Source of the DNA: Betaproteobacteria bacterium | GTDB lineage: Bacteria; Pseudomonadota; Gammaproteobacteria; Burkholderiales; SG8-39 | Assembly (NCBI GenBank): GCA_009693345.1 | Contig: SHXL01000011.1 | Span: forward strand, 1 to 23,404 | DNA length: 23,404 bases | Direction: 5' to 3' | Part shown: positions 7,537 through 16,636 of the stretch, piece by piece | Numbering within the stretch: the stretch's first letter is position 1 | Layout: each line of letters begins with the position of its first letter | Position numbers and translations under genes: made by a program | Notes under the pieces: generated by a model | Told to the model about the DNA's origin: nothing | The model's database searches: none | The model's input: only the letters and a program-made list of their open reading frames with translations

Positions 7537-8096
7537 CAACGGTACAGGCCTTTCTCGCGGATATAGCCAAGCACGGGCGGCGGTAGCATGGCCGAGACAT
7601 CCTCGCGGCGCCCGATGCGGGCCCGGATGTCACTTGCGGAGATGGACATTGGGGTTATGGAGATTGTTTTTACCTTTGCATCAAGCTTCGATCCAGGTCT
7701 TGCAACAACGGCGATGCCACACAGCTTCTCGATGTCCTTCCAGCGATGCCAGGTATCGCGTTTCGCGTATTGGTCCGCACCCAGAAGCAATATGAAAAAG
7801 TTACTAGGAATTTCTTTGTGAAGTGAAGAAAGCGAATCGAAAGTAAAACCGCTCGTATCCGGCCGGAGTTCGCGCTCGTCCACGATGTAGCGCGGCTCGC
7901 CTGCGACGGCGAGCCCGAGCATGGCGAGGCGGTGAGCGGCCGCGGCAACCGGCGCCGGGCGGTAAGGTGGCGCGCCTGTCGGCATCCACCGAATCTGCTG
8001 CAATCCCAGCTCGCGCAGCGCCGCACCGGCGATCGCGAGGTGCGCGTTGTGGACAGGGTCGAAGGTGCCGCCGAGGATGCCGATCCGGAGTGTCAA
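7536..8096 (-). CDS. nadD: Nicotinate-nucleotide adenylyltransferase
   Basis: A 186-residue nucleotidyltransferase that adenylates nicotinate mononucleotide to deamido-NAD, an essential step of NAD synthesis. GGTFDPVHNAHL (residues 9-20) is the ATP-binding (H/T)xGH-type motif, and SISASDIRARI near residue 151 is the C-terminal phosphate-binding motif. The end GYIREKGLYR is typical. The only in-frame start that keeps the N-terminus is TTG at 8096; no clear ribosome site precedes it, so translation may depend on proA just upstream (10-bp gap). It is somewhat short, with a brief loop after VARPGSKLD. Bases about 7660-7860 are much AT-richer than the rest of the gene; 7801-7860 has 23 G/C in 60 by hand count. 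Confidence 0.93.
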   Translation of the reverse strand: MTLRIGILGGTFDPVHNAHLAIAGAALRELGLQQIRWMPTGAPPYRPAPVAAAAHRLAMLGLAVAGEPRYIVDERELRPDTSGFTFDSLSSLHKEIPSNFFILLLGADQYAKRDTWHRWKDIEKLCGIAVVARPGSKLDAKVKTISITPMSISASDIRARIGRREDVSAMLPPPVLGYIREKGLYR

Positions 8097-8106
8097 CGAG
8101 GGGCCA

Positions 8107-9402
8107 CTAATTGCGGATTTCCCCGTGTCCGAGGACGACGTACTTCTGCGTCGTCAGTCCTTCGAGTCCGACCGGACCGCGCGCGTGCAGCTTGTCGGTC
8201 GAGATGCCGATCTCCGCACCCAAGCCGTATTCATAGCCGTCGGCGAAGCGGGTGGAAGCGTTCACGATCACCGAACTCGAATCCACTTCGCGCAGGAAGC
8301 GCTCGGCGCGCGCCGGGTCCCCGGTGACGATGGCGTCGGTGTGCTGCGAGCCGTACCTGGTGATGTGCGCGATCGCCTCGTCCAGCCCCTTCACCACGCG
8401 GATCGAGACCACGGGCGCGAGCCATTCAGTGAAGTAATCCTTCTCGGTGGCGGGCTTTGCGTCCTTGATGTGCTTGCGCGTGGCTTCATCGCCGCGCATT
8501 TCCACATTCTTGTTCCTGAATATGGAACCGATCAAAGGCAAGACTTTTGCGGCAATCCCCTCGGCCACCAGCAGCGTCTCCATGGTGTTGCAGGTGCCGT
8601 AGCGCTGCGTCTTGGCGTTGTCAGCGATGCGTACCGCCATCTCCGGATCGGCGCGGTCGTCCACATAGAGGTGGCACACGCCGTCCAAGTGCTTGATCAT
8701 CGGGATCTTCGATTCGCGCATCAGGCGCGCAATGAGCTCCTTGCCGCCGCGCGGCACGATGATGTCCACGTACTGGTTCATGGTGATCAGCTGGCCCACC
8801 GCGGCGCGATCTGCGGTCGCAACCACCTGCACCGCGGTTTCGGGCAAACCCGCGGCCTTGAGCCCCGCACGCACGCAGGCCGCGATCGCCTGGTTGGAAT
8901 TCAGCGCCTCGGAACCGCCGCGCAGGATCGAGGCATTGCCCGCTTTCAGGCAAAGGCCGGCGGCATCCGCGGTTACGTTGGGCCGCGACTCGTAGATGAT
9001 GCCGATGACGCCGAGCGGCACGCGCATGCGCCCGACCTCGATGCCCGTCGGGCGCGTCGCCAGACCGGTGATTCTGCCGACCGGATCTTCAAGCGCCGCG
9101 ATGGCTTCCAGCCCTTCGGCCATCTGCTCGATGTTCGCGGGCGTTAGCGTGAGACGGTCCACGAACGCGCCGTCGCGGCCCTCTTTCTTCGCATGCGCGA
9201 CGTCGGCGCGGTTCGCTTCCTGCAGTTTCGCCGCGCGCGAGCGGATTTCCGCCGCCATGGCGCGCAGCGCGCGGTTCTTCGCATCGGTGCCGGCGCGCGC
9301 AAGTTCGCGCGCCGCGTCGCGCGCCGCCTTGCCGAGTTCGAGCATGTACGCCGCGACGTCCAACGACTCGCTATTCAGCCGCGCGCGTGGCTTTGCCTTC
9401 AT
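8107..9402 (-). CDS. proA: Gamma-glutamyl phosphate reductase
   Basis: A 431-residue NADPH-dependent enzyme that reduces gamma-glutamyl phosphate to glutamate semialdehyde in proline synthesis. It belongs to the aldehyde dehydrogenase fold. The catalytic Cys271 is in TQRYGTCNTMETLLV. Also seen are VPLGVIGIIYESRPNVTADAAGLCLKAGN, IIVPRGGKELI and the C-terminal RGPVGLEGLTTQKYVV. The ATG at 9402 overlaps the end of holA by 32 nt. A TTG at 9363, giving the start LDVAAYMLELG, would avoid the overlap and match the family N-terminus about as well, so the first 13 residues are uncertain. No proB is in the window. Confidence 0.96.
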   Translation of the reverse strand: MKAKPRARLNSESLDVAAYMLELGKAARDAARELARAGTDAKNRALRAMAAEIRSRAAKLQEANRADVAHAKKEGRDGAFVDRLTLTPANIEQMAEGLEAIAALEDPVGRITGLATRPTGIEVGRMRVPLGVIGIIYESRPNVTADAAGLCLKAGNASILRGGSEALNSNQAIAACVRAGLKAAGLPETAVQVVATADRAAVGQLITMNQYVDIIVPRGGKELIARLMRESKIPMIKHLDGVCHLYVDDRADPEMAVRIADNAKTQRYGTCNTMETLLVAEGIAAKVLPLIGSIFRNKNVEMRGDEATRKHIKDAKPATEKDYFTEWLAPVVSIRVVKGLDEAIAHITRYGSQHTDAIVTGDPARAERFLREVDSSSVIVNASTRFADGYEYGLGAEIGISTDKLHARGPVGLEGLTTQKYVVLGHGEIRN

Positions 9403-10399
9403 TGAGCAATTCTAACCCCAGGCTGACGAACTCATCCCAGGGCTCGCCGGGGCCCGCGCCCTTGCTGGCGCGGTCGATGCGCGCGGCATGTACGAGCGCA
9501 CGTTCCAGTGCACCGCGCGCGTGCCGTTTCAACGCCGCCTTCATCGGTCCCTGGCGCTCGCCCCAGACGCGATTCTCGCGCAGCAACTGGTCGATCCCAC
9601 GCCCGCCCTCGAGTCCCTGCTGGATGCGTTCGAGCGAGCGTAATTCCTTAGCCAGTGCCCAAAGAACGAACACCGGCGACTCGCCTTCGCTGCGCAGTCC
9701 GTCGAGCACGCGCACGTAGCGGGCCATGTCGCCGGCAAGCAGCGCGGCCGAGCAATCGTAGGCGTCGTAGCGCGCGACGTTCGCGACGGCGTCGCACACT
9801 TGCTCGGCGGATAGCTCGCCCTTGGGCAACAGCAGCCCCAGCTTCTGCACTTCCTGGAATGCGGCGAGCAGGTTGCCTTCGACGCGATCGGCGAGGAAAC
9901 CCAGCGCTTCGGGCGACGCGCGCTGGCCCTGGCGCGCGAGGCGCGCGCCGATCCAGTCCGGCAAGCGCGCGCGCTCGACCGGGTAGATATCGACCACGAC
10001 GCCGGCGCCAGCGAGCGCGAGGAACCAGGGCGAGTTCTGGTCGTCCCGGCGCAGGCGCGGCACGGTAACCAGCGTGACGTTCTCCCTGGCGAGATGTTCG
10101 CAGTAGGCGTGGATCGCCGCCGCGCCCTGGGTGCCGGGCTTGCCCGAGGGAATGCGCAGCTCGATGAGCTTGCGGCCGCCGAACAGCGATTGGCTGGCGC
10201 CTGCCTGCGCCAGCTCGCTCCAGTCGAAGCCGCGCTCGACGCTGAGCACCTCGCGCGCGTCGCAGCCTTGCCTGCGCGCTGCGGCGCGGATCGCATCGGC
10301 CGCCTCCAGCGCGAGCAGCGGCTCGTCGCCGTGGACGAGGTAAACGCTGGCGAGGGACTTTGAAAGCTGGGCTTCGAGCTGCTCGGCGCGCAGTTGCAT
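9371..10399 (-). CDS. holA: DNA polymerase III subunit delta
   Basis: A 342-residue clamp-loader subunit that opens the beta sliding clamp; the E. coli protein has 343. The N-terminal LASVYLVHGDEPLLALEAADAIR and the SLFGGRKLIELRIPSGKPG block (about residues 70-90) are characteristic of delta. LPDWIGARLARQG, LGFLADRVEGNLLAAFQEVQKL and VFVLWALAKELRSL follow in the expected order. The ATG at 10399 lies directly beside the lptE stop codon with no spacer. The 3' end overlaps proA. The order lptE-holA is the standard proteobacterial pair. Confidence 0.96.
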   Translation of the reverse strand: MQLRAEQLEAQLSKSLASVYLVHGDEPLLALEAADAIRAAARRQGCDAREVLSVERGFDWSELAQAGASQSLFGGRKLIELRIPSGKPGTQGAAAIHAYCEHLARENVTLVTVPRLRRDDQNSPWFLALAGAGVVVDIYPVERARLPDWIGARLARQGQRASPEALGFLADRVEGNLLAAFQEVQKLGLLLPKGELSAEQVCDAVANVARYDAYDCSAALLAGDMARYVRVLDGLRSEGESPVFVLWALAKELRSLERIQQGLEGGRGIDQLLRENRVWGERQGPMKAALKRHARGALERALVHAARIDRASKGAGPGEPWDEFVSLGLELLNEGKATRAAE

Positions 10400-10906
10400 C
10401 TACTGCGCGGCGGGCTTCGCGAGCTGCGCCGCGGCGAGGCGCCGCATGATCTGCTGCACCATGTCGAACTGCATGTCGCGGTACAGCTGCTGCTCCTCGG
10501 TTTCCTTGGCGAGCACGTCGGTATCGTTGAAGCTGATGTCCCGCTCGAGCTGCACCGTGCTTACGGGCAGGAATTCGCCGCCCTTGCCGTCGTGCACCCG
10601 GAAGGCGACGCGATAGCGCAACTGGTATTCCCGCACGCGGCCGCTCGCGCCGAGCGACAGGATGACCTTCTCGCGTATTTCCTGGACGAAATCGAGCATC
10701 GCCGAGGCCTTGTTCGGGTCGTCGACTACCAAGGTGCGCGTGCCGGACTGGATGTTGCGCTTCAGATCCAGCGCGATGCCGGCGGCCGTGCTCGGCATGT
10801 AGAGCGTATCGAACGGCAGCGCGGCGGTGCCGCGCTGCTGGAAACCGCAGCCGGCGAGCGCCAAGGCAAGGACGGCTGCGAGAGCGGCGAGTCTTGCGGT
10901 ATTCAT
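10400..10906 (-). CDS. lptE: LPS-assembly lipoprotein LptE
   Basis: A 168-residue outer-membrane lipoprotein that plugs the LptD barrel and helps insert lipopolysaccharide. Residues 1-19 are a signal peptide ending in LALAGC, a clear lipobox with Cys20 to be lipidated, followed by the family opening GFQQRG. The rest (LPFDTLYMPS, LVQLERDISFNDTDVLAKETEEQQLYRDM, read in part) fits LptE. The ATG shares a base with the leuS stop (TGATG at 10908-10904), so it is likely translationally coupled. The position between leuS and holA is diagnostic. Confidence 0.95.
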   Translation of the reverse strand: MNTARLAALAAVLALALAGCGFQQRGTAALPFDTLYMPSTAAGIALDLKRNIQSGTRTLVVDDPNKASAMLDFVQEIREKVILSLGASGRVREYQLRYRVAFRVHDGKGGEFLPVSTVQLERDISFNDTDVLAKETEEQQLYRDMQFDMVQQIMRRLAAAQLAKPAAQ

Positions 10907-13467
10907 CAGATGACGATGTTGATCAGGCGGCCGGGGACGATGATGGTCTTGCGTATGGCTTTGCCGTCAATGTACTTCTTTACGGCCTCGGCCGCCATTG
11001 CCTCGGTGGTCTTCCGGTCCGCGGATTTCGACACTTTCACGTTGCCGCGCGTCTTGCCGCCCACCTGCACCACGTAGTCGGTCTCGTCCTGTTCCAGGGC
11101 CGCCGGATCCGGCTCGGGCCAGGCGGCGGTCATTAGGTCTGTCCCGAACCCCAGTTCAATCCACAACGCGTGGCAGATATGGGGTGCAATCGGCGAAAGC
11201 AGGCGCAAGAGGATCGACAACCCATCCTTGATGATGGGTTCGTGATAGCCACCGGCGACGCGTTCGAGCGCGTTCAGTATCTTCATGGTGGCCGATGCAA
11301 CCGTATTGAATTGGTGTTTCGAGAGATCGTAGTTCGCTTGCTTGAGCACTGAATGAATCTCGAAATTCGTGATTTTCAGCAGATGCGGTTGAACCTCTCC
11401 TTTGCTCCCCTTCTTGAATTTTTCACAGTAGCTCCACAGTCGTTTCAGGAACTTGTACGAACCTTCGACGCCTTCATCCGACCATTCAAGCGTGCTGGTC
11501 GGCGGCGAGGCGAAGATGATGAAGAAGCGCGCCGTGTCGGCGCCGTACTTCTCGATGAGTTGCTGGGGATCGACGCCATTATTCCGCGATTTCGACATCG
11601 TGCCGATGCCGTCGAAGGTGACCTCGGCACCGTCCGCAGTTCGTTTCGCAGAAACGATCTTGCCTTTGGCGTCGTGCTGGACTTCGACCTCGGACGGATT
11701 GATCCATTCGCGGCGGCCTTCCTGGGTGTCGCGGTAGTAGGTGTCCGCGAGCACCATGCCTTGCGTGAGCAGCCGGGTGAAGGGTTCGGAGACGCCCGGC
11801 AGCAGGCCTTCGTCGCGCATCGCGCGCGTGAAGAAGCGCGAGTAGAGCAGGTGCAGGATGGCGTGCTCGATGCCGCCGATGTACTGGTCGACCGCCATCC
11901 AGTACCCGGCGCGCTCGTCCACCATGGCGTTCGCCTGGTCCGGGCAGGCGAAGCGCGCGAAGTACCAGGACGAATCCACGAAGGTGTCCATGGTGTCGGT
12001 TTCGCGCTTCGCCGGCTTGCCGCAGGAGGGACACTGCGTCTCATAGAACGCCGGCAGCTTCGCCAGCGGGTTGCCGGATCCGTCGGGCACGAGGTGCTCG
12101 GGCAGCACCACCGGCAGATCTTCGTCTTTCACCGGCACGTCGCCGCAGGAGGCGCAATGCACGATCGGGATCGGGCAGCCCCAGTAGCGCTGGCGCGAGA
12201 TGCCCCAGTCGCGCAGGCGCCACTGCACCTGCTTCTCGCCGAGGCCCTTCGCCTGCAGATCCGCGGCGATCGCATCGACCGATTGCTGGAAATCGAGGCC
12301 GTCGTACTTGCCGGAGTTGATGCACCTGCCGTGGTCGATGTACCACTCTTCCCATTTGTCTGAGGCGAAGGACTTGACCTCGATCACCTGCGCGATCTCC
12401 AGGCCATACTTCAGCGCAAACGCAAAATCGCGCTCGTCGTGCGCCGGCACGCCCATGACGGCGCCCTCGCCGTAGGTCATGAGGACGTAATTGCCCACCC
12501 AGACAGGAAGCTGCTCGCCAGTGATCGGGTGCGTGACAAAAATTCCGGCGGGCATACCCTTTTTCTCTATCTGGGCCAATTCGGCCTCGACCACGGTACC
12601 GCGCTTGCATTCCTCGATGAACGCAGCGAGCTCCCTGTTTCCTTTCGCAGCATGCGTGGCGATCGGATGCTCCGCAGCGACGGCGCAAAAAGTGGTGCCC
12701 ATCAGCGTGTCGGCGCGGGTCGTGAATATCCAGAGATGTTTTTTCTCCTCGAGAATTTCATACGGAAATCCGATTCGCACCCCTTCGGAACGGCCGATCC
12801 AGTTCTTCTGCATCAGCTTGACTTGCTCGGGCCAGCCGTCCATGCCGTCCAGTGCGCCGAGCAACTCCTCGGCATACTTCGTGATGCGGAAGAAGTACAT
12901 CGGGATCTCGCGCTTTTCCACCAGCGCGCCGGTGCGCCAGCCGCGGCCTTCGATCACCTGCTCGTTTGCGAGCACCGTCTGGTCCACCGGATCCCAGTTG
13001 ACGACGCCGGTCTTCTTGTACGCGAGGCCCTTTTTGAACAGGCGCGTGAACAGCCACTGGTTCCACTCGTAGTAGTCCGGGTTGCAGGTCGCCAGCTCGC
13101 GGCTCCAGTCGAGCGCGAAGCCGAGGCCCTGCAACTGCTTCTTCATGTAGGCGATGTTGTCGCGCGTCCACTTCGCGGGCGGCACCTTGTTCGCCATCGC
13201 GGCGTTCTCGGCGGGCAGGCCGAACGCGTCCCAACCCATCGGCTGCAGCACGTTCATGCCGCGCATGCGGTAATGCCGCGTCAGCACGTCGCCGATAGTG
13301 TAATTTCGCACATGTCCCATGTGCAGCTTGCCGGAGGGGTACGGAAACATCGACAGGCAGTAGAATTTGGGGCGCGACACGTCTTCCGTGACGCGAAACG
13401 AATGCCGCGATTCCCAGTACGACTGGGCTTCGCTTTCGATGCTGCGGGGATCGTAACGGTCGAGCAT
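10906..13467 (-). CDS. leuS: Leucyl-tRNA synthetase
   Basis: An 853-residue class I aminoacyl-tRNA synthetase that charges tRNA-Leu. The HIGH-type motif is HMGH (residues 49-52) in FPYPSGKLHMGHVRNY. The editing domain shows TTRADTLMGTTF and GVPAHDERDFAFA. Zinc-type cysteines occur in HCASCGD and CPSCGKPA. The KMSKS-type loop reads TMSKS at 623-627, so the first Lys is Thr while the catalytic MSKS is kept. The C-terminal tRNA-binding domain ends in GKAIRKTIIVPGRLINIVI. It is the first gene of the ten-gene minus-strand run; only 31 bp separate its start from the divergent fecR-like gene, so promoter elements must overlap that gene or lie within it. Several short AT-rich codon patches occur, for example 11340-11420. 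Confidence 0.97.
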   Translation of the reverse strand: MLDRYDPRSIESEAQSYWESRHSFRVTEDVSRPKFYCLSMFPYPSGKLHMGHVRNYTIGDVLTRHYRMRGMNVLQPMGWDAFGLPAENAAMANKVPPAKWTRDNIAYMKKQLQGLGFALDWSRELATCNPDYYEWNQWLFTRLFKKGLAYKKTGVVNWDPVDQTVLANEQVIEGRGWRTGALVEKREIPMYFFRITKYAEELLGALDGMDGWPEQVKLMQKNWIGRSEGVRIGFPYEILEEKKHLWIFTTRADTLMGTTFCAVAAEHPIATHAAKGNRELAAFIEECKRGTVVEAELAQIEKKGMPAGIFVTHPITGEQLPVWVGNYVLMTYGEGAVMGVPAHDERDFAFALKYGLEIAQVIEVKSFASDKWEEWYIDHGRCINSGKYDGLDFQQSVDAIAADLQAKGLGEKQVQWRLRDWGISRQRYWGCPIPIVHCASCGDVPVKDEDLPVVLPEHLVPDGSGNPLAKLPAFYETQCPSCGKPAKRETDTMDTFVDSSWYFARFACPDQANAMVDERAGYWMAVDQYIGGIEHAILHLLYSRFFTRAMRDEGLLPGVSEPFTRLLTQGMVLADTYYRDTQEGRREWINPSEVEVQHDAKGKIVSAKRTADGAEVTFDGIGTMSKSRNNGVDPQQLIEKYGADTARFFIIFASPPTSTLEWSDEGVEGSYKFLKRLWSYCEKFKKGSKGEVQPHLLKITNFEIHSVLKQANYDLSKHQFNTVASATMKILNALERVAGGYHEPIIKDGLSILLRLLSPIAPHICHALWIELGFGTDLMTAAWPEPDPAALEQDETDYVVQVGGKTRGNVKVSKSADRKTTEAMAAEAVKKYIDGKAIRKTIIVPGRLINIVI

Positions 13468-13483
13468 GGGAGCGGCGGATTAT

Positions 13484-13490
13484 AAGGGAG
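13484..13490 (+). promoter_or_regulatory. Ribosome binding site of the FecR-SPOR gene
   Basis: AAGGGAG lies 8 bases upstream of the ATG at 13499. It fixes that ATG, which begins a good signal peptide, over the in-frame ATG at 13466 that overlaps the leuS start on the other strand. Confidence 0.6.
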
Positions 13491-13498
13491 TGTTCCGT

Positions 13499-14368
13499 AT
13501 GAAAAGCACGATTGCAGCCCTGTTTACCGTGGTGTTGGCCGCCTTTTCCCAGATTGCGCCGGCGCAATCTGCGGCGGTCGTCGAAGGCGTGCAGATGCCC
13601 GCCTGGCTGGAACGAGGCGGCGAGCGCAAGCCGCTGGCCGTCGGCATGGAGCTGAAATCCGGCGATGCGGTGAAGACCGGCGCCGGCTCGCGCGCCCTGG
13701 TCAAGCTCTCCGAGGACAGCACGGTCAAGCTGGGCGAGAACGGATCGCTGCTGATCACCGAGGTGAACCCGGAAAGTGGCGGTTTCTTCAAGGCGGCATT
13801 GCGCATCGCCGAGGGCGCATTCCGGTTTACGACCGACGTGCTGGCGAAGGCGCGGCGGCGCGAAGTGAGCATCCGGGTGGCCACCGTAACCGCAGGCATC
13901 CGTGGCACGGACCTGTGGGGCAAGTCCGCGCCCGACCGGTAGATCGTCTGCCTGATCGAGGGCGCTATCGAAGTCGGCGCCGATGGCGAGAAGCCGGCGC
14001 TGATGGACCAGGCGCGCCAGTTCTACCGCCGCGAGAAGGGCCAGACGCAACCGATCGGCTTCGTCGAGGCGGCGCAGCTTGTCGAATGGGCCAAGGAAAC
14101 CGACATCGAAGCCGGCAAGGGCGCCGTGCGCCGCGGCGGCAAGTGGAAAGTAATTCTTGCCAGCACGGAAACGCAGGCTGCCGCGCTCGCGGTCTATGAC
14201 GCGGCGCGCGACAACGGTTACGCGGCTGAAATCCGCCCTGCGCAGGCCGGCGACAAGCTGGTGTACTACGCGCGCATCGCGAACCTGCCTTCTAAAGCGG
14301 AAGGCGAAATGCTGGCTGCGAGCCTGCGCGGCCGGTTCGGCATCGCAGAGCTGCGCGTAGTGAATTGA
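13499..14368 (+). pseudogene. FecR-SPOR secreted protein interrupted by an in-frame TAG
   Basis: Two halves lie in the same frame and are separated only by a TAG at 13940-13942 (codon 148 of 289). The first half has a signal peptide (residues 1-23, ending near APAQSA) and a FecR domain: MELKSGDAVKTGAGSRALVKLSEDSTVKLGENG, then VATVTAGIRGTDLWG. The sequence just after the stop (IVCLIEGAIEVG) is the normal continuation of that domain, with no frame change. A SPOR-like repeat follows at the C-terminus (KWKVILASTETQAAALAVYDAARDNGYAAEI onward, read in parts), which in relatives binds peptidoglycan. An inner ATG at 14003 could start a SPOR-only fragment but without a secretion signal. TAG is an ordinary stop in neighbouring genes, so recoding is unlikely. 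It is probably a recent pseudogene or a base-call error. Confidence 0.85.
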
Positions 14369-14419
14369 GCGCCATGCGCGTGAATTGACGCCTTCGGCGC
14401 GTGAGATAATGCGCGCGCT

Positions 14420-16636
14420 TTGTCGCTGCATCTCGAACACCTAAACCCGGAACAGCTTGCGGCGGTTACCCTGCACGAAGAGGGAACTGCGGGGCACGCC
14501 CTCGTGCTCGCGGGCGCCGGCAGCGGCAAGACGCGCGTCCTCACGACGCGCATCGCCTGGCTGATCAAATCCGGCCATGTCACTCCCGGCGGTGTGCTGG
14601 CGGTGACGTTCACCAACAAGGCCGCTCGCGAGATGCTCACGCGCCTCACCGCGATGCTGCCGGTGAATCCGCGCGGCCTGTGGATCGGGACTTTTCACGG
14701 ACTTGCGAACCGCCTCCTGCGCTCGCACCACCAGGAGGCGGGGTTGGCGCGCGAGTTCCAGATCCTCGACACCCAGGACCAGCTCTCCGCGGTGAAGCGG
14801 CTCGCGCGCTTGCTCAACATGGACGAGGACCGCTTCCCGCCGCGCGAGCTGCAGCGCTTCATCAACGCCCAGAAGGAAGAGGGGCTGCGCGCGCGCGACG
14901 TGCCGGCGGGCGACGACGTGACGCGCCGCCAGGTGGAATTCTTCGCCGCCTACGACGAACAATGCCAGCGTGAAGGCGTCGCGGATTTCGCGGAATTGCT
15001 CTTGAGAAGTTTTGAATTGTTAAGCAGGAATGAAATACTCCGGCAGCACTATCAGGCGCGCTTCCGCTACATCCTGGTGGACGAGTTCCAGGATACCAAC
15101 CGGCTGCAGTACCGCTGGCTGAAGCTGTTTGCCGGAACCGGGACCCGCCTGTTCGCCGTGGGCGACGACGACCAATCCATTTACGGCTTCCGCGGCGCCA
15201 ACGTCGGCAACCTGGCGGAATTCGAAAAGGAGTACTCCCGGGGCAAGGTGGTGCGCCTGGAGCAGAACTACCGCTCGCAGGGCAACATCCTGGACGCTGC
15301 GAACGCGCTGATTGCCAACAATACCCAGCGCCTGGGCAAGAACCTTTGGACTTCCGCCGGGCAGGGCGACCCGCTGCGGGTGTTCGAGGGCGAAAGCGAC
15401 GCCGACGAGGCGCGCTTCATCGCCGAGGAGGTGGGCGCGCTCAGGCGCGAGGGCATGCGCCTGGTGGACATCGCGGTGCTGTACCGCTCGAACGCGCAGT
15501 CGCGCGTGCTTGAGCATGCGCTCTTCGGTGCGGCGATCCCCTACCGCGTCTACGGCGGCTTGCGCTTCTTCGAGCGCGCCGAGGTGAAGCACGCCCTCGC
15601 CTACCTGCGCCTGGTCGCCAATCCGTCGGACGACAATTCCTTCCTGCGCGTCGCCAATTTCCCGCCGCGCGGCATCGGCGCGCGCTCGATGGAGCAGCTG
15701 CAGGATGCCGCGAAGCAGAAGGAGGCTTCTCTTTTCACTGCAGTTGATTTTTCATCCGGTAAAGGTCTTCCGTTCAAGAAATTGATCGAAGAACTTCAAA
15801 CCGAAACAAGAGACCTCCCTCTGCCCGAAATGGTCGAGCACGTCATCCACCGCAGTGGACTCATCGAGCACTACAAGAACGAGCGCGAAGGCGCCGACCG
15901 GGTAGAGAACCTGGAGGAACTTGTGAATGCAGCGGCGGTGTTCGGGCAGGATGACACCCGAACGGAAATTCCGGAAGAAGTTACGCCGCTCGTTGCGTTT
16001 CTCTCCCACGCTGCGCTGGAGGCGGGCGATCACCAGGCCGCCGAAGGCCAGGATGCGCTGCAGCTCATGACGGTGCACTCGGCCAAGGGCCTGGAATTCA
16101 ATGCCGTGTTCATGAGCGGGCTGGAGGAAGGCCTGTTCCCGCACGAGCAAAGCGTGATGGAGAAGAACGGCCTGGAAGAGGAACGGCGCCTCGCCTACGT
16201 CGCCATCACGCGCGCGCGCCAGCGCCTCTACCTGTCCTTCGCGCAGACGCGGATGCTGCACGGCCAGACGCGCTACAGCCTGGCCTCGCGTTTCCTCGAA
16301 GAAATCCCGGAAGGCCTGAAAAAGTGGCTCACGCCGCGCTTCGCCCGCGAGCAACGCGCAGTGTCGTTCGCTACGCCCGGGCGCAAACAGGCCCAGGCAG
16401 GCAGAAATGCGGACAACAAGGACACGTATTTCCCGAAGAAGGAAAAGACCGCTTTCGCCATGCAGCGCGAGGATTCGGGCTTCCGCATCGGCCAGAACGT
16501 CACGCACCCGAAATTCGGCACCGGCGTGATCGTCGACGCCGAGGGCGAGGGCGGCGACGCGAGGGTGCAGGTCAATTTTGGCCGCCAAGGGGTGAAGTGG
16601 CTCGCCGTCGCGATGGCCAAGCTGCAGGCGGCCTGA
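14420..16636 (+). CDS. uvrD: UvrD/PcrA-type 3'-5' DNA helicase
   Basis: A 738-residue superfamily 1A helicase acting in nucleotide-excision and mismatch repair. Motifs appear in order: Walker A LAGAGSGKTRV (Lys37), VTFTNKAAREM (Ia), ILVDEFQDTN (Walker B), VGDDDQSIYGFRGA (III), RLEQNYRSQGNIL (IV), LMTVHSAKGLEF (V) and YVAITRARQRLYLS (VI). The C-terminal tail FRIGQNVTHPKFGTGVIVDAEG and VNFGRQGVKWL is the RNA-polymerase-binding Tudor-like end typical of UvrD/PcrA and absent from Rep. The only usable start is TTG at 14420, since an in-frame stop lies at 14402 and the ATG at 14409 is in another frame. Two AT-richer codon patches occur at about 15000-15045 and 15722-15815. Confidence 0.95.
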   Translation: MSLHLEHLNPEQLAAVTLHEEGTAGHALVLAGAGSGKTRVLTTRIAWLIKSGHVTPGGVLAVTFTNKAAREMLTRLTAMLPVNPRGLWIGTFHGLANRLLRSHHQEAGLAREFQILDTQDQLSAVKRLARLLNMDEDRFPPRELQRFINAQKEEGLRARDVPAGDDVTRRQVEFFAAYDEQCQREGVADFAELLLRSFELLSRNEILRQHYQARFRYILVDEFQDTNRLQYRWLKLFAGTGTRLFAVGDDDQSIYGFRGANVGNLAEFEKEYSRGKVVRLEQNYRSQGNILDAANALIANNTQRLGKNLWTSAGQGDPLRVFEGESDADEARFIAEEVGALRREGMRLVDIAVLYRSNAQSRVLEHALFGAAIPYRVYGGLRFFERAEVKHALAYLRLVANPSDDNSFLRVANFPPRGIGARSMEQLQDAAKQKEASLFTAVDFSSGKGLPFKKLIEELQTETRDLPLPEMVEHVIHRSGLIEHYKNEREGADRVENLEELVNAAAVFGQDDTRTEIPEEVTPLVAFLSHAALEAGDHQAAEGQDALQLMTVHSAKGLEFNAVFMSGLEEGLFPHEQSVMEKNGLEEERRLAYVAITRARQRLYLSFAQTRMLHGQTRYSLASRFLEEIPEGLKKWLTPRFAREQRAVSFATPGRKQAQAGRNADNKDTYFPKKEKTAFAMQREDSGFRIGQNVTHPKFGTGVIVDAEGEGGDARVQVNFGRQGVKWLAVAMAKLQAA

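Noticed and set aside
13940..13942. TAG as a reassigned sense codon
   Set aside because: TAG ends many intact genes in this window, including lptE, rlmH, proA and the Bug receptor, so a genome-wide reassignment is not credible.
14380..14419. Hairpin-like CGCC-TTC-GGCG between the FecR-SPOR gene and uvrD
   Set aside because: A four-base stem without a T tract in GC-rich DNA is expected by chance.
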